The translations under genes and the position numbers were made by a program. DNA of 64,000 bases from Candidatus Accumulibacter cognatus (GTDB lineage Bacteria; Pseudomonadota; Gammaproteobacteria; Burkholderiales; Rhodocyclaceae), in NCBI GenBank assembly GCA_013414765.1, contig CP058708.1, forward strand, positions 429,553 to 493,552, in the 5' to 3' direction. The notes under the pieces were generated by a model that did no database searches, was not told the DNA's origin, and saw only the letters and a program-made list of their open reading frames with translations. Within the stretch, counting starts at the first letter, position 1. The number at the start of each line of letters is the position of its first letter. Positions 48,213 through 55,876 of the stretch are shown piece after piece.

Positions 48213-49475
48213 ATGCCTTTCGGCTTCTACATCATCATGGCTGCGCAGTTCTTTTCAGCGCTGGCCGACAATGCCCTGCTCATCGTTGCCATCTCGCTCC
48301 TGCGCGAAATGCACGCGCCGAGCGAGTACGAACCGCTGCTCAAGACCTTCTTCACTGTCTCCTATGTCGCACTCGCGGCTTTTGTGGGGGGCTTTGCCGA
48401 CTCGATGCCGAAGTGGCGGGTCATGTTCATCAGTAACGGGATCAAGATCTTCGGCTGCGCGATGATGTTCTGGGATGCTCACCCCTTGCTGGCCTACGCC
48501 GTCGTCGGTCTCGGTGCAGCCGCTTACTCGCCGGCCAAGTATGGCATCCTCACCGAATACCTGCCGCACCGTCTGTTGGTGATCGCCAATGGCTGGATCG
48601 AGGGGCTGACGGTCGGGGCGATCATTCTCGGCGTCGTCGTCGGCGGCACCCTGATCCAGCCAGATGTCGCCTATCATCTGCTCAGCCTGGATTTCCCGGT
48701 GATCGATACCGGTGTCGATACCATCGGCGAAATGTCGCTCTGCTTTGTCGCCGCCCTCTACCTGCTCGCGGCGCTGTTCAACCTCTATATTCCCGACACC
48801 GGCGTCGATCACCGCGTGCTGCACAAGAATCCCTGGTATCTGCTGCGCGAGTTCAATCATTGCCTGGCACTCCTCTGGCGTGACCGCTTGGGCCAGGTGT
48901 CGCTGGCAGTGACCACCCTGTTCTGGGGCGCTGGTGCCACCCTCCAGTTCATCGTCATCAAATGGGCCGAAAGCGCGCTTGGCCTCGGCCTCTCGAAGTC
49001 GAGCATGCTGCAGGGCGTGGTCGCCGTGGGCGTGGCACTAGGTGCCGCCGGCGCGGCAAGAATGATTACCCTGCGCAAGTCGGTGCGCGTGATTCCGCTC
49101 GGCATCGCGATGGGGATCATCGTGCTGGTGATGAACTTCGTCCATCACCTGTGGCTCGCCATTCCCCTGCTGGTCCTGATCGGCGCGCTCTCCGGCTTCT
49201 TCGTGGTGCCGATGAATGCCCTACTACAGCACCGCGGCCACATCCTGATGGGTGCCGGACACTCGATTGCCGTTCAGAACTTCAACGAGAACCTGTCTAT
49301 CCTGGCCATGACCGGTCTTTATTTCCTGATGATGCGCGCCAACATCTCGATCTACGTGGTGATTACCCTGTTCGGCATGTTCGTCAGCGGCGCGATGTGG
49401 CTCGTCAAGGGCCGCCATGAAGCCAATCAGGAAATCCGAGATGACGTCAGCCAACTCGACGACAGCGCCCTCTGA
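48213..49475 (+). CDS. lplT: lysophospholipid transporter LplT
   Basis: A 420-residue MFS-like flippase that takes up lysophospholipids for reacylation. About 12 hydrophobic helices, with the characteristic AAYSPAKYGILTEYLP sequence and FNENLSILAMTGLYF near the C terminus. There is no adjacent acyltransferase gene (aas). It is divergent from the LysR-alr-radA unit. Confidence 0.93.
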   Translation: MPFGFYIIMAAQFFSALADNALLIVAISLLREMHAPSEYEPLLKTFFTVSYVALAAFVGGFADSMPKWRVMFISNGIKIFGCAMMFWDAHPLLAYAVVGLGAAAYSPAKYGILTEYLPHRLLVIANGWIEGLTVGAIILGVVVGGTLIQPDVAYHLLSLDFPVIDTGVDTIGEMSLCFVAALYLLAALFNLYIPDTGVDHRVLHKNPWYLLREFNHCLALLWRDRLGQVSLAVTTLFWGAGATLQFIVIKWAESALGLGLSKSSMLQGVVAVGVALGAAGAARMITLRKSVRVIPLGIAMGIIVLVMNFVHHLWLAIPLLVLIGALSGFFVVPMNALLQHRGHILMGAGHSIAVQNFNENLSILAMTGLYFLMMRANISIYVVITLFGMFVSGAMWLVKGRHEANQEIRDDVSQLDDSAL

Positions 49476-49500
49476 ACTGGCCAGAGCCATTTCCTGCTGA

Positions 49501-49528
49501 TTGATCTATAGGCAAAAGCCGCTATACT
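49501..49528 (+). promoter_or_regulatory. promoter of the Lrp/AsnC gene
   Basis: TTGATC (49501-49506) and TATACT (49523-49528) are spaced 16 bp apart. The transcription start would fall inside the palindrome that begins at the next base. Confidence 0.6.
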
Positions 49529-49545
49529 GTGCATATTTCATGCAC
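49529..49545. promoter_or_regulatory. probable autoregulatory operator (palindrome GTGCAT-N5-ATGCAC)
   Basis: GTGCATATTTCATGCAC is a perfect 6+6 palindrome with an AT-rich centre, immediately downstream of the -10 box. This arrangement suits repression by the regulator encoded 15 bp further on. Lrp/AsnC proteins bind short palindromes with AT-rich centres and commonly autoregulate. Confidence 0.55.
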
Positions 49546-49559
49546 AAAAAGTACCGATC

Positions 49560-50081
49560 ATGTCCAAAATCACCATTGACCGTTACGATCTTGCATTACT
49601 CGATGCGTTACAGCGCAAAGGCAACGCCACCAACGCAACGCTCGGTGAGCAGATCCGTCTCTCCGCATCACAGATCAGTCGCCGCATCCAGCGGCTCGAG
49701 GAAGATGGCATCATCGCCGGCTATGTCGCACTGCTTGCCCCCACGGCGCTGGGCCTGGGGGTCACCGCTTTTGCTCAGGTGATCCTCGAACGGCACAACG
49801 ATGAGGCCAGCGGAGCCTTTGAGAACGCCATCGCGGCCATGCCGGAAGTGACGGACTGCTTCTCCGTCAGTGGCGACGCCGACTACATGCTGCGAATCGT
49901 GGTTCCCGATCTGGCGGTGTTTTCCCAATTGATGATGAAGCGCCTGCTGTGCCTGCCTGGCGTTGCCCGCATCAAGACCAGCATTGCCCTGCAGACAATC
50001 AAGCAGACGCATGTCCTGCCTCTCGATCACCTCACCCAGCCGAGCAAGCCACGCCAGCGCGTGCGCTATGCCGAAAGTTGA
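49560..50081 (+). CDS. Lrp/AsnC family transcriptional regulator
   Basis: A 173-residue regulator. An N-terminal helix-turn-helix (about 5-60, LDALQRKGNATNATLGEQI then SASQISRRIQRLEEDGII) is followed by the RAM effector domain (about 70-150) with VTDCFSVSGDADYML. The closest family is Lrp; the ligand is not deducible. A promoter and palindromic operator lie just upstream. It ends where a diverged repeat begins. Confidence 0.93.
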   Translation: MSKITIDRYDLALLDALQRKGNATNATLGEQIRLSASQISRRIQRLEEDGIIAGYVALLAPTALGLGVTAFAQVILERHNDEASGAFENAIAAMPEVTDCFSVSGDADYMLRIVVPDLAVFSQLMMKRLLCLPGVARIKTSIALQTIKQTHVLPLDHLTQPSKPRQRVRYAES

Positions 50082-50089
50082 TTCCTCAC

Positions 50090-50165
50090 CCCCAAACCCT
50101 CACCCGCCTGCAGAAGAAGGGTTGACGGGTGTGTCGCTGGCGCGGCTTTCACGGTTTTTACATTA
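50090..50165 (-). repeat. three-hairpin intergenic repeat, copy F (inverted, diverged)
   Basis: Read on the minus strand: TAATGTAAAAACCGTGAAAG, then CCGCGCCAGCGACACAC and a CT-to-GGGTGAGGG hairpin. The left end TAATGT contains the TAA stop of the TPM gene (50165-50163), as in copy B. The distal hairpin is absent. Confidence 0.55.
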
Positions 50166-50660
50166 CAGCACCAGCGGAGCATTGGGTAACTCGTTGGACT
50201 TTTCGCCTGTGGCAGCGAAGTGTTCAGCCAGCGCTGCGGTGATCGTGCGCAATGCGAGCAGAGTACCGCCCTCGAAATCGCCGCTCCGGAAAGCACTTTC
50301 CATGTGGCGGCAGACACCCTCCCAGAATTCCTGCCCAACGCAGGCGTTGATGCCGCGGTCAGCAACTATCTCCACACGCCGGTCGATCAACTGCAAATAG
50401 ATCAGCACGCCGCAGTTTTCCTCGGTGTCCCACACCCGTAACTGCGAAAACAGTTCAATCGCCCGCGCCCGTGCCGACTGACCGCGCCACAGGCCGGACA
50501 GAGGCAGATTGGCCTCGACCACCACGCGTAACTCGCCACGATGCGTCGATTCCGAGGCCGCAACCGCCCGCTCGATTCGCTGCAACAATGCCTCCGGAAG
50601 CGCGCGCAACACCCACCAGTGCGGCCATACCAGATGGCGAAATATTCTCTGCAATCGCAT
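50163..50660 (-). CDS. TPM domain protein, short cytoplasmic-type
   Basis: A 165-residue TPM (YgcG-like) domain protein without a signal peptide. LRVVVEANLP, WDTEENCGVLIYLQLIDRRVEIVADRGI and the FRSGDFEGG region match the TPM fold. A hydrophobic stretch at about 8-18 is too short for a firm membrane call. Its start abuts the stop of the larger TPM gene upstream. The role of this family is unknown; the plant homologue TLP18.3 works in photosystem repair. Confidence 0.88.
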   Translation of the reverse strand: MRLQRIFRHLVWPHWWVLRALPEALLQRIERAVAASESTHRGELRVVVEANLPLSGLWRGQSARARAIELFSQLRVWDTEENCGVLIYLQLIDRRVEIVADRGINACVGQEFWEGVCRHMESAFRSGDFEGGTLLALRTITAALAEHFAATGEKSNELPNAPLVL

Positions 50661-51539
50661 TCACCAGTCTCCCGAAGCACCGCCGCCGCCGAAGCTGCCG
50701 CCGCCCCCTGAAAATCCACCGGAGCTACGCCCGCCACCACCGCCCCAGGAAATGCCCCCGGATGACCAGCCTGTCCCGCCACGCATGCCAAGAAACAGTG
50801 AAACGAGGGCGGCCGCGACACCCAGGACAGCGGCGATCAGCAGCGACGAGATCAGCATCGCAGCGATCGCCCCGGCGGCGACACCGACCATGCCAGCCGC
50901 CAGAAAACGCCCAAAGATGGCTCGCAGAACGCCGCCAACCACAAAGACCAGGACGAAACCGATCAACAGCAGCATCTCGAAATGATCGTCGACATCGGCA
51001 CGCCGAGCGCCTTCGATGCGTGCCGCAGGTGGTAGTGCTTCGCCTGCGATCACCTGCATCATCGCGGCGATCCCGGCATCGATACCACCGTAGAAATCGC
51101 CTCTCTTAAAACGCGGGGCGATCGTCTCGCTGATGATTCGCTTCGCCGTCGCATCGTTGAGCGCGCCCTCCAGACCGTAGCCCACCTCAATGCGAAGTTT
51201 CCGGTCATCCTTGGCAATCAGCAGCAGCGCACCGTCATCGACGCCGCGGCGACCCAGTTTCCAGGACTCGACGACGCGTAGCGCGTATTGCTCGACGCTT
51301 TCCGGCTGGACCGTCGGAACGATCAAAACGGCAATCTGCGATCCCTTGGCCTTCTCAAATGCAGCCAGCCTGTCATCGAGCCGCCGGCGCTGCTCGACAT
51401 CAAGCGTGCTGGTCAGGTCGGTCACCCGCGCTGCCAGCCTGGGAATCACCTGTTGTACGTCGGCACCGGCAAAACCTGCACCGACCAGCAGCCACAGGCC
51501 CATCAGCCAGACTGCAAGACGGGCTGTAAGGCTTGGCAC
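50661..51539 (-). CDS. TPM domain protein, exported and membrane-anchored with Gly-rich tail
   Basis: A 292-residue YgcG-like protein. The signal peptide (1-26, ending GFAGA) is followed by a TPM domain (about 30-170) including VLIVPTVQPESVEQYA and the LLIAKDDRKLRIEVGYGLEG motif. Two or three membrane helices follow (about 190-255), then a glycine/serine-rich C-terminal tail. It follows lemA by 6 bp. The LemA-TPM pairing is widespread and suggests a shared envelope function that is not established. Confidence 0.9.
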   Translation of the reverse strand: MPSLTARLAVWLMGLWLLVGAGFAGADVQQVIPRLAARVTDLTSTLDVEQRRRLDDRLAAFEKAKGSQIAVLIVPTVQPESVEQYALRVVESWKLGRRGVDDGALLLIAKDDRKLRIEVGYGLEGALNDATAKRIISETIAPRFKRGDFYGGIDAGIAAMMQVIAGEALPPAARIEGARRADVDDHFEMLLLIGFVLVFVVGGVLRAIFGRFLAAGMVGVAAGAIAAMLISSLLIAAVLGVAAALVSLFLGMRGGTGWSSGGISWGGGGGRSSGGFSGGGGSFGGGGASGDW

Positions 51540-51545
51540 GGCCGC

Positions 51546-52196
51546 TCAGTAACTGGCAGCCGGCGCAGGCCTGCCGGCGTCTGTCGGTGCGGCGGAGGCA
51601 GGCGCTGGTCTGGCGAAATCAACCTTCGGCGCCGTCGAAATCGACGGCTCGTTCTCGACACTGAAATTCGGCTTCACGGTGTAGCCGAAAATCATCGCCG
51701 TGAGATTGTTCGGAAAGGTACGCACCGAAACATTGTAGCCCTCGACCGCCTTGATGTAACGGTTTCGGGCCACGGCAATCCGGTTCTCGGTGCCTTCGAG
51801 CTGTGCCTGCAGGTCGCGGAAAGCGGCATCTGCCTTCAACTGGGGATAATTTTCGGAAACCACCAGCAAACGTGACAACGCGCTCTTGAGACCGGCCTGC
51901 GCCTGCTGGAACTTGGCAAAGGCCTCTGGATGATTGACCAGCTCCGGCGTCGCCTGGATCGCACCCACCCGTGCGCGCGCCTGCGTGACCTGGGTCAGCA
52001 CGTCCTTTTCGTGGCTGGCGTAGCCCTGGACCGTAGCCACCAGGTTCGGTACCAGGTCGGCTCGCCGCTGATACTGGTTGAGCACCTCTGACCAAGCCGA
52101 CTTGATCGCCTCGTCGCCGCTCTGAAAGGTATTGTACCCGCAGCCGGAAAGCAGACCGGCAAGCAGGGCCAGAAAGATCAGAATTCGCAGTCGCAT
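51546..52196 (-). CDS. LemA family lipoprotein
   Basis: A 216-residue protein. The signal ends in the lipobox LLSGC with Cys19, so it should be anchored to a membrane facing the periplasm. A long helical LemA domain (about 30-180) contains RRADLVPNLVATVQGY and NRYIKAVEGYN, and a Pro/Ala-rich tail follows. It is the first gene of lemA-TPM-TPM on the minus strand. Confidence 0.92.
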   Translation of the reverse strand: MRLRILIFLALLAGLLSGCGYNTFQSGDEAIKSAWSEVLNQYQRRADLVPNLVATVQGYASHEKDVLTQVTQARARVGAIQATPELVNHPEAFAKFQQAQAGLKSALSRLLVVSENYPQLKADAAFRDLQAQLEGTENRIAVARNRYIKAVEGYNVSVRTFPNNLTAMIFGYTVKPNFSVENEPSISTAPKVDFARPAPASAAPTDAGRPAPAASY

Positions 52197-52283
52197 GATT
52201 TTTTCCTTGATGGAGAGTGAACAGGGTACTGCCCAATTGGCGACTTTCGCTGATTTCTCAAGGGGACAAGCCGCGTCAGCAAG

Positions 52284-53144
52284 CTACGCAGGCAGCGACG
52301 GAGCGGCTTGCGCACCGGTGGCCTGGATCGTACGCATCAGTCTGTGTGCGCGGCACAAATCTTCCCAGGCTTTAGCCTTGTCCGTCAGGGTGCGCAACAG
52401 GTAAGCCGGATGGTAGGTGACCACCACCGGAATGGCATGTCCACCGGCTTGCGGTGCCGGATAAGAGAAGGTCTGGCCGCGCAGGCTGGCCAGCGAGCCA
52501 ACCTCACCGAGCAGCGCATGCGCTGCTGCGCGGCCCAGAAGAACGATCAGTCGTGGCTGGATGAGCGCGATCTGTCGCTGCAGATAGGGCGCGCAGGTCG
52601 CGATCTCGGTAGCCTCCGGCGTTCGATTGTTGGGCGGACGGCACTTCACGGCGTTGGCGATATAGACATCCTTACCCCGCTGCAGGCCGATTGCCGCGAG
52701 CATTGCATCGAGTAACTGGCCCGCCGGACCAACGAAAGGCTCGCCACGCGCATCTTCTTCAGCTCCTGGCCCCTCGCCGATGAACAGCCAGCCGGCGGCG
52801 ACATCGCCGACGCCGAGCACCGCCTGCCGCCGCTGCTGACAGAGTGCACATGCCCGACAAGCGGCGACGCTGTGCTGCAACTGCTCCCAGGACATGCCGG
52901 CGATAGCCTGCGACCGCGCAAAGGCAGGGACAGCGGTTGCGGCTGGAGGCGGCGGGAGTTCGGTGATGGCGGCGATCGCGTTTGCCATAGCGGGACACCG
53001 TTCGTCCGGGAGGGTCACCGGAACGCTCGGCGCCGCCAGCGCCACCGCGCTCTGCTCGCGCAACTGCCACTGCGGCGACAGTCCGATCTCGCGCAACAGT
53101 TGCACGCGCGTCAACGGCCCACCGCTTGGCTTCTTGGCCATCAT
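52284..53144 (-). CDS. uracil-DNA glycosylase, family 4/5 type with Fe-S cluster
   Basis: Removes uracil from DNA. The 286-residue protein has a variable N-terminal 90 residues and then the catalytic domain. It has iron-sulfur Cys residues in ACRACALC, the motif GEGPGAEEDARGEPFVGPAG, YIANAVKCRPPNNR and the C-terminal HPAYLL. The ATG at 53144 overlaps the rimI stop (ATGA), which fixes the start; the frame continues upstream without support. It is the third gene of tsaB-rimI-UDG. Confidence 0.93.
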   Translation of the reverse strand: MMAKKPSGGPLTRVQLLREIGLSPQWQLREQSAVALAAPSVPVTLPDERCPAMANAIAAITELPPPPAATAVPAFARSQAIAGMSWEQLQHSVAACRACALCQQRRQAVLGVGDVAAGWLFIGEGPGAEEDARGEPFVGPAGQLLDAMLAAIGLQRGKDVYIANAVKCRPPNNRTPEATEIATCAPYLQRQIALIQPRLIVLLGRAAAHALLGEVGSLASLRGQTFSYPAPQAGGHAIPVVVTYHPAYLLRTLTDKAKAWEDLCRAHRLMRTIQATGAQAAPSLPA

Positions 53145-53620
53145 TTCGCCCCCCCAGGCAGTAGTACCTGCCGCATTACCAGTGCATCCTCGCTCCCCTT
53201 TTCTGCCGGATAGTAGCCACGTCGCACGCCGATCTGTCGGAAACCGAAATGCTGATAGATCGCCAGCGCCTGCGCGTTCGACGGGCGGACCTCGAGCAAG
53301 ACGCTGCACGCCCCCGCCTGCCGGGCAAGGCGCATGGCGTGGCGCAGCAAGCAAGCACCAATCCCCTTTCCCTGGTGCTGCTCAGCGACACTGATGTTGA
53401 GCAAATGAGCCTCGTCCACGACCATCATCAGGACATAGTAGCCCACCAACTCGTCAGTGAGACGCCCCCCCCAGACACTGTAGCCAGCAGCGATCGAATC
53501 GACGAAATTGGCCCGCGACCAGGGAAACGGATAAACTCGATTTTCGATCTCGATGATCTCGTCAAGGTCGGCAGGGTACATCGGCAGCATCGATAGCTTC
53601 GCTGCCAGCACGGCGCTCAC
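53141..53620 (-). CDS. rimI: ribosomal protein S18 alanine N-acetyltransferase
   Basis: A 159-residue GNAT enzyme acetylating the N-terminal Ala of S18. LNISVAEQHQGKGIGACLL is the acetyl-CoA motif, with EVRPSNAQALAIYQHFGF downstream. It overlaps tsaB and the UDG gene by 4 bp on each side, the typical betaproteobacterial order. Confidence 0.95.
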   Translation of the reverse strand: MSAVLAAKLSMLPMYPADLDEIIEIENRVYPFPWSRANFVDSIAAGYSVWGGRLTDELVGYYVLMMVVDEAHLLNISVAEQHQGKGIGACLLRHAMRLARQAGACSVLLEVRPSNAQALAIYQHFGFRQIGVRRGYYPAEKGSEDALVMRQVLLPGGAK

Positions 53621-54294
53621 GCTTTGCCACCCATCGCCAGGCGCTCGGCGACCGTCAATGCGACCTTGTCACGGACGTACAGCGGCGTCGCAGCAGCCAC
53701 ATCGATCCCCTCACCACGCGCCAGGCGTGGTGCGGCAAGACTGGCGACAGCGTCGGCAACGGGCATCAGTTCGGGCTGCCAGAGGTGCACGCAGCCGGCC
53801 AGCCGTGCACGCAGCGATGGATAGGCCCTGAGGCCATTACCACAAGCCAGCCAACCCGCTGTGTCGGGCAGCGGCAAGGCCGACGGCTGGCAAACCCCGA
53901 CCGCAGCGATCGGCACCGCCGCAGAAAACCAACCGTAATAGACCTCACCCATGCGTGCGTCAAGCAGTACCAGCACCTGTTCCCCCCCACTGGCCTGTGC
54001 CATGGCATCGAGAGTGCCGATCGGAATAACCGGTAGCCGATGGGCGAAAGCCAGACCCTGAGTGACTCCGCAAGCGACACGCAGACCAGTAAATGAGCCG
54101 GGACCGGACGCAAAAGCGATCCCGTCCAGATCGGCAAAGCCAAGCCCGGCCTCGCGTAAAGTCGCGCGAATCAGTGGCAGCAGCGTTTCCGAATGCGCCA
54201 CACCAACCGGGCAGAAACGCTGCAGCACGACACCATCGCACCATAGGGCAATGGAGCCGAGATCGGTCGAGGTCTCGATGGCCAGCAGATTCAT
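53617..54294 (-). CDS. tsaB: tRNA threonylcarbamoyladenosine synthesis protein TsaB
   Basis: A 225-residue ASKHA-fold protein that with TsaD and TsaE makes t6A37 in ANN-decoding tRNAs. It starts LLAIETSTDLGSIAL and contains GIAFASGPGSFTGLRVACGVTQGLA, the family signature. It is the first gene of the tsaB-rimI-UDG unit, divergent from glgA/glgM. Confidence 0.95.
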   Translation of the reverse strand: MNLLAIETSTDLGSIALWCDGVVLQRFCPVGVAHSETLLPLIRATLREAGLGFADLDGIAFASGPGSFTGLRVACGVTQGLAFAHRLPVIPIGTLDAMAQASGGEQVLVLLDARMGEVYYGWFSAAVPIAAVGVCQPSALPLPDTAGWLACGNGLRAYPSLRARLAGCVHLWQPELMPVADAVASLAAPRLARGEGIDVAAATPLYVRDKVALTVAERLAMGGKA

Positions 54295-54430
54295 GAGTCT
54301 ATTCTACCCGTCCTGCTCGCAGCCGTCGCCATCGAACGTCAGGACACCTTCTGTGGTGTGGCCGGCAGGATGCGACTGCTGATCATTCTCCCGAGGCAAG
54401 CCAATTCGACTCCCGACCGCGCTGCCGACA

Positions 54431-54459
54431 TGGTCGGCCAAGACCTTTCCCGCTACAAT
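54431..54459 (+). promoter_or_regulatory. possible promoter of the glycogen synthase gene
   Basis: TACAAT (54454-54459) is a good -10 box 68 bp upstream of the start codon. TGGTCG (54431-54436) is a poor -35 box at a 17 bp spacing. This is a weak candidate only. Confidence 0.3.
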
Positions 54460-54526
54460 GAGAGGGCCTTCAAACGACGCGCCGAGAGCACGTCCACCTC
54501 ATAACTACAGCATAGAAAGTGCCGCA

Positions 54527-55738
54527 ATGAAAGTACTCCTATTGACGCGCGAATACCCCCCTCACGTCTACGGCGGAGCCGGGGTTCACGTTGAGTATCT
54601 GTCTGGCGAACTCGCCAAGCTGATGCATGTCGAAGTTCGCTCCTTCGGTGACCAGGATGCGGTCAGCAGTGATGGCGTGCGCATCAAAGGCTACCCTTTC
54701 GGCAAGGGAAGTTTCGCGCATGTCGACAAGAAACTGAGCGGCGCACTGGATACTTTCGAGACCAACCTGCAGACACTGAGCGATCAGGTCGACGCCGACC
54801 TGGTGCATGTACACACCTGGTACGCTCATTTGGGCGGCATCCTGGCAAAAACCCTCTATGGCATTCCGCTGGTCCATACGGTGCATTCGCTGGAACCGCT
54901 GCGCCCATGGAAACGCGAGCAGCTCGGCTGCGGCTACGACATGTCGTCATGGGTCGAACGGACTTCGCTGAGCATGGCCGACGCCGTGATCGCCGTCTCG
55001 CAGGGAACCAAGGCCGACATCCTCGAGCACTTCGACATCGACCCGGCGAAGATCACGGTGATCTACAACGGCATCAATGTCGACCAGTACCACCCGACGG
55101 ACGAAACCACTGCCCTCGAAAAGTTTGGCATCGACCCCGACAAGCCAATGGTCCTCTTCGTCGGCCGGATCACGCGTCAGAAAGGCATCGTCCACCTGGT
55201 CAATGCCATTCATTACATCAATCCCGACGCACAGGTCGTGCTCTGCGCCGGCGCTCCCGACACCCCCGAAGTCCTGGCCGAGATGAAGGCTGCAGTCAAG
55301 CGTGTTCGCCAGGAGGGTTTCAAGAACGTGGTCTGGATACAGGAAATGGTGAGCAAGGAAGAGGCGATCCAGCTCTATTCGCATGCCACGGTGTTCTGCT
55401 GTCCGTCGATCTACGAGCCGTTCGGGATCATCAACCTTGAGGCCATGGCCTGCCGTACCGCGGTCGTGGCAAGTGCCGTCGGGGGCATCAAGGAAGTCGT
55501 CGTCGATGGCGTCACCGGCTACCTGGTGCCGCTCGAGCAACTGCATGTAGCCCCTTTCGAACCGGTCAACCCGGATGTCTTTTCGCGCGATCTGGCGGCC
55601 GCGATCAACAAGATTCTCGACAACCCGGAACTCGCCGCATCGATGGCCGCAGCAGGTCAGCAGCGGGCGCGCGAAGTCTTTAGCTGGTCGAGCATCGCGC
55701 AACAAACGAAACGACTCTACGATTCGCTGGTGAAGTGA
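54527..55738 (+). CDS. GT4 glycogen synthase of the actinobacterial type (likely maltose-1-phosphate synthase GlgM)
   Basis: A 403-residue GT4 glycosyltransferase. It starts MKVLLLTREYPPHVYGGAGVH and contains VHTVHSLEPLRPWKREQLGCG, VLFVGRITRQKGI and the UDP/ADP-glucose binding end CPSIYEPFGIINLEAMA. This pattern is that of the Corynebacterium/Mycobacterium enzyme first named GlgA and later shown to make maltose-1-phosphate from ADP-glucose and glucose-1-phosphate (GlgM). It is not the GT5 GlgA of E. coli. The next gene encodes GlgE, which uses maltose-1-phosphate, so a GlgM role fits. Direct glucan elongation cannot be excluded. Confidence 0.88.
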   Translation: MKVLLLTREYPPHVYGGAGVHVEYLSGELAKLMHVEVRSFGDQDAVSSDGVRIKGYPFGKGSFAHVDKKLSGALDTFETNLQTLSDQVDADLVHVHTWYAHLGGILAKTLYGIPLVHTVHSLEPLRPWKREQLGCGYDMSSWVERTSLSMADAVIAVSQGTKADILEHFDIDPAKITVIYNGINVDQYHPTDETTALEKFGIDPDKPMVLFVGRITRQKGIVHLVNAIHYINPDAQVVLCAGAPDTPEVLAEMKAAVKRVRQEGFKNVVWIQEMVSKEEAIQLYSHATVFCCPSIYEPFGIINLEAMACRTAVVASAVGGIKEVVVDGVTGYLVPLEQLHVAPFEPVNPDVFSRDLAAAINKILDNPELAASMAAAGQQRAREVFSWSSIAQQTKRLYDSLVK

Positions 55739-55876
55739 TGTCGGCGCTTGTCGACAGCCACGGCGACGCCCGGCTCGCGACCGTCGGCCTGCATGCTGTC
55801 GGCGCGCACCGGCCAGCACCCTACAGACCCAACGCTTCCGGCCTCGCCGGTTCAGGATTCAGGATTTAGGAGCAGG

